Source: Clostridiales bacterium
Lineage (GTDB): Bacteria; Bacillota; Clostridia; Lachnospirales; Anaerotignaceae
Direction: 5' to 3'
NCBI GenBank assembly: GCA_018364635.1
Contig: JAGZLR010000011.1
Span: 1-46,474, forward strand
DNA: 46,474 bases
A model generated the notes under the pieces. It ran no database searches, was not told the origin of the DNA, and worked only from the letters and a program-made list of their open reading frames with translations. The stretch's first letter is position 1. Every line of letters starts with the position of its first letter. This document shows, one piece after another, positions 7,102-16,280 of the stretch. The translations under genes were made by a program, and so were the position numbers.

Positions 7102-8583
7102 TTACAATTTATCTTTCATATTATAATGTCTCTCAAGATCCAATTCATTCAAATCAAATACCTGTATGGCCTCTATTGAATTTTTCTCTTTTGAGAGCTT
7201 TCCATATTTGTCTACCTGCGTGACATCCTTAGGACCATGAGAAAGAGATGCAGCTCCACCAATACAACCACATTTACAAGCCATTCCTTCTATAAAGTTT
7301 CCTTTTAATCTGCCAAAAGAAGCAATTTTCATTGTCTTTGCACACTCTGATAGACCATCACACCGAATCGGTTCCAGCGTGATATCCATACCAGTTACAT
7401 CAATAATCTGTTGTACAGCATCTGTCACACCACCACTTCTAGCAAAAATTCTGCCGAAATATGACGCATTATCAAGGACACCCTCTTCGCATTGGGATAA
7501 ATCGATCTCCATGGCATCAAGCATTGCCTGTAATTCCTCAAAAGTGAGTACTAGATCCACTGCTCCTTTGATGTCCTCTTCCTTGATCTCCATTTTTTTT
7601 GCTGTACATGGTCCAATAAAGACGATCTTTGCCTCTGGTTCCAAAGATTTAATTGCTCTAGCTGTTGCAACCATTGGGGAGACTGTAGTGGAGACATGAT
7701 CCATCAATTCAGGATAGTTCTTCTTGATAAAGCTAACAAAAGCTGGGCAGCAGCTTGTTGTTTTCCACTGTTTTTCTTCAATGGTCTCAGCAAATTCTTT
7801 TGCTTCATGATAAGAAACAATATCTGCTCCCAATGCAACTTCAACTGCATGATAAAACCCTATTTTTTCAATTCCAGTAATCACCTGTTCAATCTTTGCG
7901 TCAGTAAATTGACTGGAAATAGCCGGTGCTACAATAGCATAAACTTTAAATTTTTTATTCTTTTCACTTTCCTTTAATAGCTTGAGCGCATCTAAAACAA
8001 AGGATTTATCCACAATAGCTCCAAATGGGCATTGATAGACACAGGCACCGCAAGAAACACACTTTTCATCATCAATATAGGCTTTTTTATTTTCATCGAT
8101 ATGTAAAGCTCCTGCATCACACGATCTTAAACATGGTCTTTGTACATCGCTGATGGCATTATAAGGACAATTATCATGACACTTACCGCATTCAATACAA
8201 AGTTCCTGATTGATATATGCTCTGTGATTTACAATGATGATAGCATTTTTAGGGCAAACTTCCTGGCATTTATGTCCTAAACATCCTCTGCATGCTTCTG
8301 TCACTACAAATCTGTCAATAGGACATTCGTCACAAGCCTCTTTTAAAATATGTATTACATTCTCTCCCTCAAGAGGGTTAATTGCAAATTCAGCTCTTTC
8401 TTTTAAAATATGTCGTTCCTTATAAATACAACAGCGCACCATTGGTTTTGGTCCAGGACAAATAGTCTCAGCAATTTTTTCCAATGTATCAGGTTCCTCT
8501 AACGTTCCATTTAAAAATCTGCGGCATACTTCTTTATTTACCAAATACTTTATATATTGAACATTACTTTCAAATTTCCTCAT
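7102..8583 (-). CDS. [FeFe]-hydrogenase-like protein with several [4Fe-4S] clusters (group B type)
   Basis: Predicted H2-oxidising or H2-evolving iron hydrogenase of the ferredoxin-rich, monomeric 'group B' kind. Residues 84-190 hold repeated Cys motifs for about three [4Fe-4S] clusters, including CIECGKCHDNCP and CVSCGACVYQCP. The H-cluster domain follows: L1 TTSCCPAF (relay Cys278, ligand Cys279), L2 GPCTAKK (C326) and L3 EGMACKCGC (C436 and C440, C-x3-C spacing kept, with an extra Cys438). The N-terminal 80 residues contain other cysteines (CPGPKPMVRCC). It is last in the cluster, 21 bases after the phosphatase gene. No maturation genes (hydE, hydF, hydG) are in the window. The in vivo electron partner is unknown. 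Confidence 0.88.
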   Translation of the reverse strand: MRKFESNVQYIKYLVNKEVCRRFLNGTLEEPDTLEKIAETICPGPKPMVRCCIYKERHILKERAEFAINPLEGENVIHILKEACDECPIDRFVVTEACRGCLGHKCQEVCPKNAIIIVNHRAYINQELCIECGKCHDNCPYNAISDVQRPCLRSCDAGALHIDENKKAYIDDEKCVSCGACVYQCPFGAIVDKSFVLDALKLLKESEKNKKFKVYAIVAPAISSQFTDAKIEQVITGIEKIGFYHAVEVALGADIVSYHEAKEFAETIEEKQWKTTSCCPAFVSFIKKNYPELMDHVSTTVSPMVATARAIKSLEPEAKIVFIGPCTAKKMEIKEEDIKGAVDLVLTFEELQAMLDAMEIDLSQCEEGVLDNASYFGRIFARSGGVTDAVQQIIDVTGMDITLEPIRCDGLSECAKTMKIASFGRLKGNFIEGMACKCGCIGGAASLSHGPKDVTQVDKYGKLSKEKNSIEAIQVFDLNELDLERHYNMKDKL

Positions 8584-8604
8584 AATATTTCACCTTCCCT
8601 CCAA

Positions 8605-9774
8605 TCAGATATAATAAATATGAACTTCTCTTCCCAAACTTTTCACTAGTCGTGCTAATTCATGAATTTGATGGGACTTAAAATCAAAATTCATAGAAAA
8701 ATTCTCTTCCTGATGTGCTGGATTTACCGCTTGTCCCATCCAAATATTCAGCTTATCGCAATCTTCCAGTAAAAGTTTCGCAAGCATAGAAGCAGCATTT
8801 TTTTCCTGAAATAGCTTCTTTAATTTTATGTTCCATGGTGCTTCTATATATAGCTTTAATAAACCTACTGCTTTATTGATTGTAATAACTCCTTCCGTAG
8901 TCAATGCAATATTCGGGATATATGCAATAGGTGGTATATCAGGAGTCATCGTTGACAAATCAATCTCAACTTCACACCCCATCTGTTTTGCCACAATGTT
9001 AGCTGTCGTTCCGCCACAGACGACCACCTTTCCTTCTGCTCGAAGAATTTTTTGAATGACTGCAAAATCACTTTGAGGATTTTTAGGAGGTCCAGTCAAT
9101 AAATTGATTGTCTCCCTCTCTCTAATTTTAACTGCTATTACTGTGGTATCATCCCCAGCTTTGTTATTATAAAGTTTTTGACATTGACTTAAAACACGTT
9201 CTGTTACTGTACTTGCAGTCTTTTCTGATAAGGATAATTCTTTTAGGTATTGCTTGACATTATGCCATTCCCATCCAAGATCTAAATTTACGCCTACACC
9301 GGCATGGACTACACCGTCACTGACAGCAACCAGCAAAGATTCTCTGTCAAGACGAAATTTACTTTCTAAAATAGTTTTTCCATTAATGATTCGCTTTGTT
9401 TTTACAATAGGTATAGCTCTGCCATTTCTCAGGAGAAATATAGACGGATTATCAAACTCCGCTACATAAACTTCCCCGTTTCGGTAAACTTTGATAATTG
9501 TAAAGGTTGAATATGCAAGTTTTCTCTCAGAGCAAATAGGAAGTGTATGAACAATAGTGTCAATAGTCTCTTCCAATGTCGATCCCTCTTTTAACATTGT
9601 AGCAGCAATTTTACTTGTCAGCGTAGCTAGGATATTTGCTTTCACCCCACTTCCAAGCCCATCTGAAAGCACAAGTATTTTACTGTCTTTCAAATTCACC
9701 TGTTCAATATGATCGCCACATATCTCTTCTCCATATTTATTGATGCTGTTGTAAGCCGCATCGATAAAATACAT
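8605..9774 (-). CDS. SpoIIE-like PP2C-family serine phosphatase
   Basis: Predicted cytoplasmic PPM/SpoIIE-type phosphatase of 389 residues. The metal-site motifs are present: CGDH (D21), LVLSDGLGSGVKAN (D38), LVAVSDGVVHAG (D153) and AGDDTTV (D208/D209). The catalytic domain covers about 1-220. The C-terminal 165 residues form a second region with no clear family (GGTTANIVAKQMGCEVEIDL and a later helical part) that may sense or bind a partner. It has no membrane segment, unlike SpoIIE itself. The gene lies two bases after the sensory hydrogenase gene and 21 bases before the second hydrogenase, so the three are co-transcribed. Its substrate is unknown. Confidence 0.9.
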   Translation of the reverse strand: MYFIDAAYNSINKYGEEICGDHIEQVNLKDSKILVLSDGLGSGVKANILATLTSKIAATMLKEGSTLEETIDTIVHTLPICSERKLAYSTFTIIKVYRNGEVYVAEFDNPSIFLLRNGRAIPIVKTKRIINGKTILESKFRLDRESLLVAVSDGVVHAGVGVNLDLGWEWHNVKQYLKELSLSEKTASTVTERVLSQCQKLYNNKAGDDTTVIAVKIRERETINLLTGPPKNPQSDFAVIQKILRAEGKVVVCGGTTANIVAKQMGCEVEIDLSTMTPDIPPIAYIPNIALTTEGVITINKAVGLLKLYIEAPWNIKLKKLFQEKNAASMLAKLLLEDCDKLNIWMGQAVNPAHQEENFSMNFDFKSHQIHELARLVKSLGREVHIYYI

Positions 9775-9776
9775 AT

Positions 9777-11492
9777 TTAATCACCTTCTTTTATTACCAC
9801 ATCCCTCAATCGATTCAGAGCGACTTTGGTCTCCGCAGTTGTCTCTCCCAATAAACTAGCAATTTCCTGCGCAACTCGCATTTGTTTTTCAATCACATTC
9901 TTTGCAGTTTCTACTGTACTTCTTTTCAACTGGTCAAGCTCTTCTCGACGTTTTTCATCTTCTGTCACATTTTGTAAGCTAACAAACAAAAGCTTTTGTT
10001 TCTTGATATAGACAACATTTTCCATCACAATAATTCCGTATCTCGGAAGCTCAACTTTGATATTCATAATATCTTTTTGGATCTTGAAAGCTTCTCGAAA
10101 AATATGATCGTCCATTAAAGTATTGACCGCTTTTCCTGAGGCTTCTGCCGTACTGATTCCCATGATTTTTTCTGCTACAGGGTTTATTTGGACAATATTT
10201 AACTCCTCATTGATCAGCAAAATCATATTCCTTGAGTTAAGAAAGATAACATCACTCATATTCTCTGCCCTACTACGCATAAAAGGCAGACACATTTCAA
10301 TTTCTGCCATTCCTTCATATACTGCCTGTGCTTTATCTCTACAAGACTCATAGCCACATGCACCACAGTCCAACTCATCTCTTCGGCTAAATTTATCCAT
10401 TTTCATTAAAATATCTTGAATTTCTTCTTCGCTTGCTTTTTTTCGTACGACAGGCTTTGGATAAAAATTACGGCTTAAATCAACATGATCCCACTTTATT
10501 TCAGGGAGAGTGACCTCATCTAAATCCCAACCATGTGCCGCAAAATTTTTCATCTTTTGTTTTCTGCTAAATATATTTTTCGCTTTTTTAGGAATAAAAG
10601 GCCCCATAGCACAAGACTCTCTGCAAGAAGAAATACCGATATAGGATTTTTCCAGCTCGTTATTTTCAATCAATTCAAATAAGATGCGAATAGAATCCAT
10701 CCCCGAAACATGAAAAAAATCATATTCCTTTTCACGAAGCACTTTTTCTAGAGACACCCAGCTGTCGCCTGCGATAGAATACTTTTCTCCATAAGTATGT
10801 GCAATACGGTCAGGCTGACATGGTGTCATCTGCTCAATTCTAATATTATTCCATAGCAATAACCTTTGGATCTCGTCAAACGTCAACAACGCATTTAAAG
10901 GGGAATGTTCGTTCATTTTCACTGTCTCATATTTTTTACTTAGGCAAGGTCCAATATACACAATAAAACTGCCTGGACTCTCTTTTTCTATCGCTTTTCC
11001 CAGTGCAAGAACCGGCGTCACAACAGGGATCAAATATTGGGCAATGGCAGGATAATACTTCATAATAAACATATACACACTGGGGCAGGTACTGGATATC
11101 ATATATTTTTTTTCTGGATGAGTAGAGATATATTTGATATACTCATCTTTAATTGCTTCAGCACCAGCAGCTATTTCCTGCACTGAATCAAAACCTAATT
11201 TTTTTAATGCAGAAATAAACTGTCCTGGATTTTCGTAAATCCCCAAGTAAGCTGAATCAATAACCGCAACCTTTGTACCAGCTAGTTTTAAAGCATCTGA
11301 CACTAGCTCCACATCATTTTCTGCATTATGTGCATTCTTAGGACAAACAACAAAACATTGTCCACAAGCAATACATTTGTCTTCATCTATTTCAATTTTA
11401 CCTTGGTTTACCCGCATAGCTTTTACATGGCAATTGCGGACACATTTATAACAATTGATGCAATTTTTTGCAACAAAATTAAATAGTTTCAT
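9777..11492 (-). CDS. Sensory-type [FeFe]-hydrogenase with ferredoxin, [4Fe-4S] and PAS domains (HydS-like, group C/D)
   Basis: A 571-residue putative H2 or redox sensor. The N-terminal ferredoxin carries two clusters (CINCYKCVRNC, residues 11-21; CIACGQCFVVCP, 40-51). The hydrogenase domain has altered motifs: L1 reads SSTCPS, so the usual relay Cys is Thr135 next to ligand Cys136; L2 is GPCLSKK (C183); L3 is SSCRESC (C290, C294). Then come an ACS/CODH-like Fe-S motif DCGACGYESC (C376, C379, C384, with C401), a PAS domain (about 415-510, VIFLNSRNMILLINEELNI) and a C-terminal coiled helix. Absence of the relay Cys and presence of PAS fit a sensor rather than a fast enzyme. Its ATG overlaps the upstream stop as ATGA. 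Confidence 0.88.
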   Translation of the reverse strand: MKLFNFVAKNCINCYKCVRNCHVKAMRVNQGKIEIDEDKCIACGQCFVVCPKNAHNAENDVELVSDALKLAGTKVAVIDSAYLGIYENPGQFISALKKLGFDSVQEIAAGAEAIKDEYIKYISTHPEKKYMISSTCPSVYMFIMKYYPAIAQYLIPVVTPVLALGKAIEKESPGSFIVYIGPCLSKKYETVKMNEHSPLNALLTFDEIQRLLLWNNIRIEQMTPCQPDRIAHTYGEKYSIAGDSWVSLEKVLREKEYDFFHVSGMDSIRILFELIENNELEKSYIGISSCRESCAMGPFIPKKAKNIFSRKQKMKNFAAHGWDLDEVTLPEIKWDHVDLSRNFYPKPVVRKKASEEEIQDILMKMDKFSRRDELDCGACGYESCRDKAQAVYEGMAEIEMCLPFMRSRAENMSDVIFLNSRNMILLINEELNIVQINPVAEKIMGISTAEASGKAVNTLMDDHIFREAFKIQKDIMNIKVELPRYGIIVMENVVYIKKQKLLFVSLQNVTEDEKRREELDQLKRSTVETAKNVIEKQMRVAQEIASLLGETTAETKVALNRLRDVVIKEGD

Positions 11493-11734
11493 TGTGTCAT
11501 CCTCTTATAAACTACAGTTTGGAAAAAACTCTCTGCAGTCTCTGGTTGAATGGAGTATATTTTATCATCAAAACGAACTGAAACTGCTCCTTTACAGTTT
11601 CCCAAACAAAATGCAGCCTTTACCTTCACTTGTTCTTCCATATGATGTTGAATTGTCAGTTCTTTTAGTTTATTAATAATATCATAAGACCCTTTTAAGT
11701 GGCAGGCACTCCCAATACATACTTGAATCGTCAA
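11489..11734 (-). CDS. Thioredoxin-like [2Fe-2S] ferredoxin (NuoE/HydC-like, small)
   Basis: An 81-residue electron carrier with four cysteines in the thioredoxin-like [2Fe-2S] pattern: CIGSAC (C6, C11) and CLGNC (C43, C47). It resembles the C-terminal half of NuoE. It is the first gene of the hydrogenase cluster and could pass electrons to or from the sensory hydrogenase. The start is a TTG at 11732-11734 with a GGAGGG ribosome binding site seven bases upstream. The frame overlaps the next gene as ATGA. Confidence 0.9.
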   Translation of the reverse strand: MTIQVCIGSACHLKGSYDIINKLKELTIQHHMEEQVKVKAAFCLGNCKGAVSVRFDDKIYSIQPETAESFFQTVVYKRMTQ

Positions 11735-11781
11735 TCTAAATCCCTCCTCAAAATTAAAGCCAATCTCTCACTAATATTCTC

Positions 11782-11810
11782 ATTATAAAACAAAGTTAAA
11801 AATTTGTCAA
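11782..11810 (-). promoter_or_regulatory. Sigma-A promoter of the hydrogenase/phosphatase cluster
   Basis: TTGACA (11805-11810), a 17-base spacer and TATAAT (11782-11787) on the minus strand: a perfect consensus. About 48 bases separate it from the TTG start of the ferredoxin gene. No obvious operator or hairpin was seen in the leader. Confidence 0.9.
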
Positions 11811-11960
11811 AATAAAGTTATATATATCCTGCTTTTTCTCTATTTATTTTTTTAATGAAAAGAAATTTTTACCTATACTTCTATATTTTTTTGTTAATTT
11901 TTTAATTATTGTTTCACAAAATATTATCTACAGAAGCAATAGAAACATTTTCCACAGATT

Positions 11961-12001
11961 AAAACAAAAGCAGTCCCTCTTCCAAGGACTGCTTTTGTTT
12001 T
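11961..12001 (-). terminator. Terminator after the stalk-domain gene
   Basis: A perfect 16-bp stem (AAAACAAAAGCAGTCC and complement) with a 9-base loop, beginning at the stop codon at 12001-12003 and ending in TTTTGTTTT on the minus strand. Confidence 0.9.
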
Positions 12002-12879
12002 TACCCAGGAAATGCAAGTGCATTCTTATCCTCAGGATCAAATGTCTTTATAAAAAAAGTTATCCCGCGGTAAAAAGTATAGACTTTACCCGTATATTTA
12101 TCTACCCAAAAATCATATACCACAGGCAATACATAAAATCGGTCATTTTCGTTGGTTACTTTTAACTCTGTTATTCTTTGGCGCAAAAACTCACTGTCAT
12201 CATATACTCCTGTAATCAACTCCTTGCCTTCTGGCCAAGGAATATATTCGCCAAATTTTAGTTCATAGGCCTCTATCAGCTGCTGACGTACAATTTCAGT
12301 TGCCTCCTTTTTAGATAATGTTACCTCCCCTTCTTCATAAGAACTTATCATGACTTGAGGATACAGTGGTAAAATATGAGGGAGTGTCTCGTCTTTTCCA
12401 TCAAAATAATTGACTGATAAATCTGTATATTGCGTAAAAAAATCTGCCGGAACATACGTAGTCCCATCGATTAGTTGTGCTGGTAACTCCATTTCATACT
12501 CTGCATCACAGATCTGTGCAGCTTCCTTATCTAAATATACCACAGCATTTTCACCATCCACAAATACTGCTTTTTTCTCTTGATCCCAAGAAACGCTACT
12601 GCCAAGCTCCTCCATGACAGAACGAATTGGCAGCAGAATTTTAGTATCTTGAATCTTTGCCTCACAATCCAGCATCAACGATCCATTGTAGAATAATAAC
12701 GTAGCGTCTTTGGGCCAATCAACTTTCTTCTGCTCTTTGGTCTCAGCATGGATACAATCTCCATTCCCATGTCCTTCAATAGACATTCCATCTAAATTTG
12801 TGGCTGTTACTCCAGCTCTTATTACCTCCAGTTGTAAAAAACACCCACAAATTATAAAAAATAGACATAGCTTTTTCAT
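12001..12879 (-). CDS. Secreted protein with copper-amine-oxidase-type stalk domain
   Basis: Predicted exported protein of 292 residues. It has a hydrophobic signal peptide (KKLCLFFIICGCFLQLEVI) with no clear lipobox. From about 45 to 150 there is the beta-rich 'stalk' domain common on clostridial surface proteins, seen as LPIRSVMEELGSSVSWD and later DGTTYVPADFFTQY. The C-terminal 120 residues (KKEATEIVRQQLIEAYELKFGEY) have no family I can name. A GTG at 12888 opens the frame, but AGGTGAT sits correctly for the ATG at 12879 (MKKLC), which was used. It is a single-gene unit with its own terminator. Function unknown. Confidence 0.8.
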   Translation of the reverse strand: MKKLCLFFIICGCFLQLEVIRAGVTATNLDGMSIEGHGNGDCIHAETKEQKKVDWPKDATLLFYNGSLMLDCEAKIQDTKILLPIRSVMEELGSSVSWDQEKKAVFVDGENAVVYLDKEAAQICDAEYEMELPAQLIDGTTYVPADFFTQYTDLSVNYFDGKDETLPHILPLYPQVMISSYEEGEVTLSKKEATEIVRQQLIEAYELKFGEYIPWPEGKELITGVYDDSEFLRQRITELKVTNENDRFYVLPVVYDFWVDKYTGKVYTFYRGITFFIKTFDPEDKNALAFPG

Positions 12880-13085
12880 AAAGATCACCTACTTTCCCAA
12901 TTTGCTAAAATCCAGCCATTTAAAAAATTTTTTCACAGCACTTTTAATCTTTATAATATATTTTATCATCAAAACAGCCCTGGGACAATATACTTTCATT
13001 GCAAAATTCCCATACACTTTTACCTGCAATCATTTCTTATAAATCATAAAATAAACAACATTGACCTACTCTCACATTACATTCA

Positions 13086-13114
13086 TTGACGGAAACTGAC
13101 AGAAATCGTATAAT
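13086..13114 (+). promoter_or_regulatory. Sigma-A promoter of the serine-hydrolase-like gene
   Basis: TTGACG (13086-13091), 17 bases, TATAAT (13109-13114). The predicted start near 13121 gives a leader of about 58 bases. The rest of the 299-base divergent gap (12880-13178) is AT-rich and shows nothing else I can support. Confidence 0.85.
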
Positions 13115-13178
13115 ACTTTTATTAGCCTTAGCACCTATTGGGGCGAGATCTGTTACTAAAAATAAGGGAGGCATTGAT

Positions 13179-15275
13179 ATGAGAAAGAAATTTCGTATAT
13201 TATTGAGCACTGTGCTTATTATTTCTGTACTTGCATCATCTGAAACCTTTGCAGCGATAAAAGAAAATGCTACATCTCAAAACATCGCTGCATCAGCAAG
13301 AAATAAAGCACAGACAATTCTAGCAAACGGAGCTGACAGTATTCAATATGAAATTAAAAAAGGACAATCTGACTATCTTTCAGGTGCTTACGGACAAGCA
13401 AGTCCAGGAGATCGGGGAGTCGCAAATAAATTTACTCTATATGGTATTGGTGAAATCTCTGAGCTATATACGTCTGCCGCAGTCTTAAAACTCAGTGACC
13501 AATACCAATTAGATCTTGATCAGCCTGTTACCAAATATATTCCTGAATTTACAATGAAAGACTCTCGTTATAAATCGATCACTGTTCGTATGCTTTTAAA
13601 TCATTCTTCCGGTTTACCTGGTGTTAGTACAACAGATGTCTGCCTATATGGCGAGAATAAAAAATTTGATGAAAAAACATTTCTTTCATCATTATCAGAA
13701 AGTTCTCTTTTATTTACCCCTGGATCTATGTGTTCAAGCTCCAGTGATAACACCGTTCTTTGTCAAATGATTATTGAACGAGTTACCAATACTACTTACA
13801 GTGAATATATTCAACAAAACTTTCTTACAAAACTAGGTCAAACAAACACAATGTTGTCAGATACAATTGATGACAAAAATGTTGCTGCAGTATATCAGGA
13901 TGGCAAAATTCTTCCACAGGAAAATATGAGTTATTTCGGTGTAAATGGTTTTTACTCTACTGCCTCTGATCTTTGTAAATTACCACGAATTTATGAGAGT
14001 ACAGAATATATTAATAAAGAAAGTGCTGATGCTGCGCTATCAGCACAATATAAAAATGGAGTATGGCCATCTAATACATCTTCATCATTTACAGCCTATG
14101 GAATTGGTTGGGACTGCGTTGACACTTATCCATTTAGCAACTATTCCATCCGTGCTTATGTTAAAAATGGCAGTACTTCTGGCTACCAAAGTACTTTGAT
14201 TTATCTGCCTGATTACCAAATTACGGCAGCAGCCTTAACAAGCGGAGGTTCTTATCTCTATAACCAAGCAATGTTGACCGACCTAATTCTACAAATATTA
14301 ATTGAAGATGGTGTAATTGAAGAGATGCCAATTCCTGTAACTTATCACCTGGATAAAAATTCACCAATTCCAGATTCCCAATATGCCAATGAAGGATTGT
14401 ATGCATCTGCAGATAAACTAATTCGAGTTTCATTTTTTGAAGGTGACAAAATGGCCATTTCTTCACCATTTACAGGTACTATATCCGCTCTATACAACCA
14501 TAGCTCAAATGGTATTTTTATAAACGACAAGAATAACACAAAAATTACTTTTGAGAAGGAAGCAAATGGTCAGACATATATCCATGTTCAGAGTTATCTT
14601 CGTCCTCTTAACTTAGGTCAATTGTATTTAAACGAATATGCATACCAAAAGCTGCCATCCAATCAACTGATGCCACAAACATCTACAGTCTGGTCCCAAA
14701 GAGAAAATAACATTTATTTTCAGCTCAATGAAAGATACTCATCCCAAACTTATACAGAAGCCATGCCTGCTCTTCATTTTGACAAAACTTCCAACGGATA
14801 TGTAGGCTCTGCTAAAATTGTAGATGAAAACAACGCTGTCCCTGCCATCTCGATTCCTGGAGACGCAGGAAATGGCGTTGATAGTTACCATTTCTTGACT
14901 CAGCAAGAAATTGAGTATTATTTAGATTTTACCAGCAAACCAGTACAAAAAGAGTATCTTCAGTCTAATGGAAAACTTTATGTAAGCTCTGCTAATCTTC
15001 ATTCTCTATTGGATCCAAAGTTTTCTAATACTATTACGATAGGCGAAAAAGGCTTTGCACAATGGTTTCTCATTGACTCTTTAACTGGTGGTAAGAATCT
15101 TTCAGTAACGAAATCTAAGGAACAAAAAGGTTCCTTCATTGTTTATAATACAGAAGGATCTGTAATATTTAGTAGCCTATTATCTGCTAATAAAAATATT
15201 AATCTTCCAACAGAAGGATATATTGTATTTGCAGGAGATGCTGGAACCACATTCCAACTATCCCTTTCACATTAA
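13179..15275 (+). CDS. Exported beta-lactamase-fold (serine hydrolase family) protein lacking catalytic residues
   Basis: Exported 698-residue protein: signal peptide at 1-26 (MRKKFRILLSTVL...SETFAA), a class C beta-lactamase/DD-peptidase-like domain at about 45-380, and a C-terminal region of about 310 residues without a family I can name. The fold is clear from VRMLLNHSSGLPG and LDLDQPVTKYIPEF. The catalytic motifs are changed: SxxK is GEIS-E (Glu92 and Glu95), YxN is SSS (187-189), and the HxG/KxG motif reads KNG (329-331). It is therefore probably a pseudo-enzyme, perhaps a peptidoglycan- or peptide-binding protein. The ATG at 13179 has AAGGGAGG seven bases upstream; the frame opens further upstream but without a start signal. 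It has its own promoter and terminator. Confidence 0.88.
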   Translation: MRKKFRILLSTVLIISVLASSETFAAIKENATSQNIAASARNKAQTILANGADSIQYEIKKGQSDYLSGAYGQASPGDRGVANKFTLYGIGEISELYTSAAVLKLSDQYQLDLDQPVTKYIPEFTMKDSRYKSITVRMLLNHSSGLPGVSTTDVCLYGENKKFDEKTFLSSLSESSLLFTPGSMCSSSSDNTVLCQMIIERVTNTTYSEYIQQNFLTKLGQTNTMLSDTIDDKNVAAVYQDGKILPQENMSYFGVNGFYSTASDLCKLPRIYESTEYINKESADAALSAQYKNGVWPSNTSSSFTAYGIGWDCVDTYPFSNYSIRAYVKNGSTSGYQSTLIYLPDYQITAAALTSGGSYLYNQAMLTDLILQILIEDGVIEEMPIPVTYHLDKNSPIPDSQYANEGLYASADKLIRVSFFEGDKMAISSPFTGTISALYNHSSNGIFINDKNNTKITFEKEANGQTYIHVQSYLRPLNLGQLYLNEYAYQKLPSNQLMPQTSTVWSQRENNIYFQLNERYSSQTYTEAMPALHFDKTSNGYVGSAKIVDENNAVPAISIPGDAGNGVDSYHFLTQQEIEYYLDFTSKPVQKEYLQSNGKLYVSSANLHSLLDPKFSNTITIGEKGFAQWFLIDSLTGGKNLSVTKSKEQKGSFIVYNTEGSVIFSSLLSANKNINLPTEGYIVFAGDAGTTFQLSLSH

Positions 15276-15286
15276 CACAATTTATG

Positions 15287-15324
15287 AAAAGAGCGATGTC
15301 TATGGAAGACATCGCTCTTTTTTG
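15287..15324 (+). terminator. Terminator between convergent genes
   Basis: A perfect 15-bp stem (AAAAGAGCGATGTCT and complement), 5-base loop, then a T-run on the plus strand. It may also act on the converging amidohydrolase gene, though the minus-strand T-tract is short. Confidence 0.92.
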
Positions 15325-15338
15325 TTACTTCTTATTTC

Positions 15339-16280
15339 TCATTTTTTAAAAAGTTTTTTAGCATTATTCAAATAAATCATATCTTTTATTTCAGCTTCAA
15401 GTTTAGAATCCATCTGCTCTGCCAATTGTATTCTAGCGGCTAGTGGCGTAAACGGTCCATCACTACCATACAGAAGATTTTCTTTCTCTGCAATCTTACA
15501 TAACACATCGTACTGCTTTGGCATAGAAAAACCACTTAAATCATAGTAAAACTTTCTTAAATCTCCAAATATATCGATTTGATCCTCATCTGTATTTTCA
15601 ACCACTTGTGCAAATGACGCTATACGGTCTGATAAAATTGGCAAAAACGCTCCTGCATGAGGAATAATAAATTTTATATTTGGAAACTTTTTTAAAGCTC
15701 CTTTTAAAATCATATTTGTGATAGTTCTTGTTGTATCAAAAAAGAATTCCATCAGTGGATAAGGAAGCTCTTCTGACACGTTTTGAGGCACAGCTGATGG
15801 CATTGTTGGATGAATTGCTATAACCGTTTCTTCTTTATTCAATTCTTCCATAACATCATCTAATTTCGGACTTCCCAAATATACCCCACAAGAATTTGTC
15901 TGAAGCGCAAATCCCTTAGCCCCCAAACTTCTTGAATGGCGAATTTCTGTAATAGAGGCATCAATTTCAGGCAATGGCAAAGACGCTAAAAATCCAAGCT
16001 TTCCATTGCTACGTTTTACCAACTCTGCACCATATTCATTAGAGGCATAAGCTGTTTCTATAGCCTCCTTACTATCTCCAAAATGCAAGTGAGGTGAAGA
16101 AATCGAGAGAATACTATATGTAATATTTAACTGATCCATTTCTTTATATTGCTGTTCTTCACTCCACGTAGGCATAGGAAAACCATCAGGCTTTTTGATA
16201 CCATGCCGATCTAAAAGCTGCTTATATGCCGGCGGAAAATAATGCCCATGAACATCAATTCTTTTATCTAAATCCATCAT
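15339..16280 (-). CDS. ACMSD-type metal-dependent amidohydrolase/decarboxylase
   Basis: TIM-barrel hydrolase of the amidohydrolase 2 family, which includes aminocarboxymuconate-semialdehyde decarboxylase. Metal-site motifs: N-terminal DVHGHYFPP (HxH), IAIHPTMP, IIPHAGAFLP and C-terminal YGSDGPFTP (Asp). Length about 313 residues. The substrate is not predictable; many anaerobes carry such genes without the kynurenine pathway. Start choice: the ATG at 16289 is only one base from the GGGGAGG ribosome binding site, while the ATG at 16280 has a 10-base spacing and was preferred. A possible promoter (CTGATA-17-TATAAT, -10 at 16347-16352) precedes it. Single-gene unit. Confidence 0.85.
   Translation of the reverse strand: MMDLDKRIDVHGHYFPPAYKQLLDRHGIKKPDGFPMPTWSEEQQYKEMDQLNITYSILSISSPHLHFGDSKEAIETAYASNEYGAELVKRSNGKLGFLASLPLPEIDASITEIRHSRSLGAKGFALQTNSCGVYLGSPKLDDVMEELNKEETVIAIHPTMPSAVPQNVSEELPYPLMEFFFDTTRTITNMILKGALKKFPNIKFIIPHAGAFLPILSDRIASFAQVVENTDEDQIDIFGDLRKFYYDLSGFSMPKQYDVLCKIAEKENLLYGSDGPFTPLAARIQLAEQMDSKLEAEIKDMIYLNNAKKLFKK

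Noticed and set aside
7379..7977. Long plus-strand open frames across the hydrogenase gene
   Set aside because: They are antisense to a gene with clear cluster motifs, lack ribosome binding sites and show no family features.
13945..14539. Frames inside the serine-hydrolase-like gene on both strands
   Set aside because: They overlap a long intact exported protein and have no start signals or recognisable domains.
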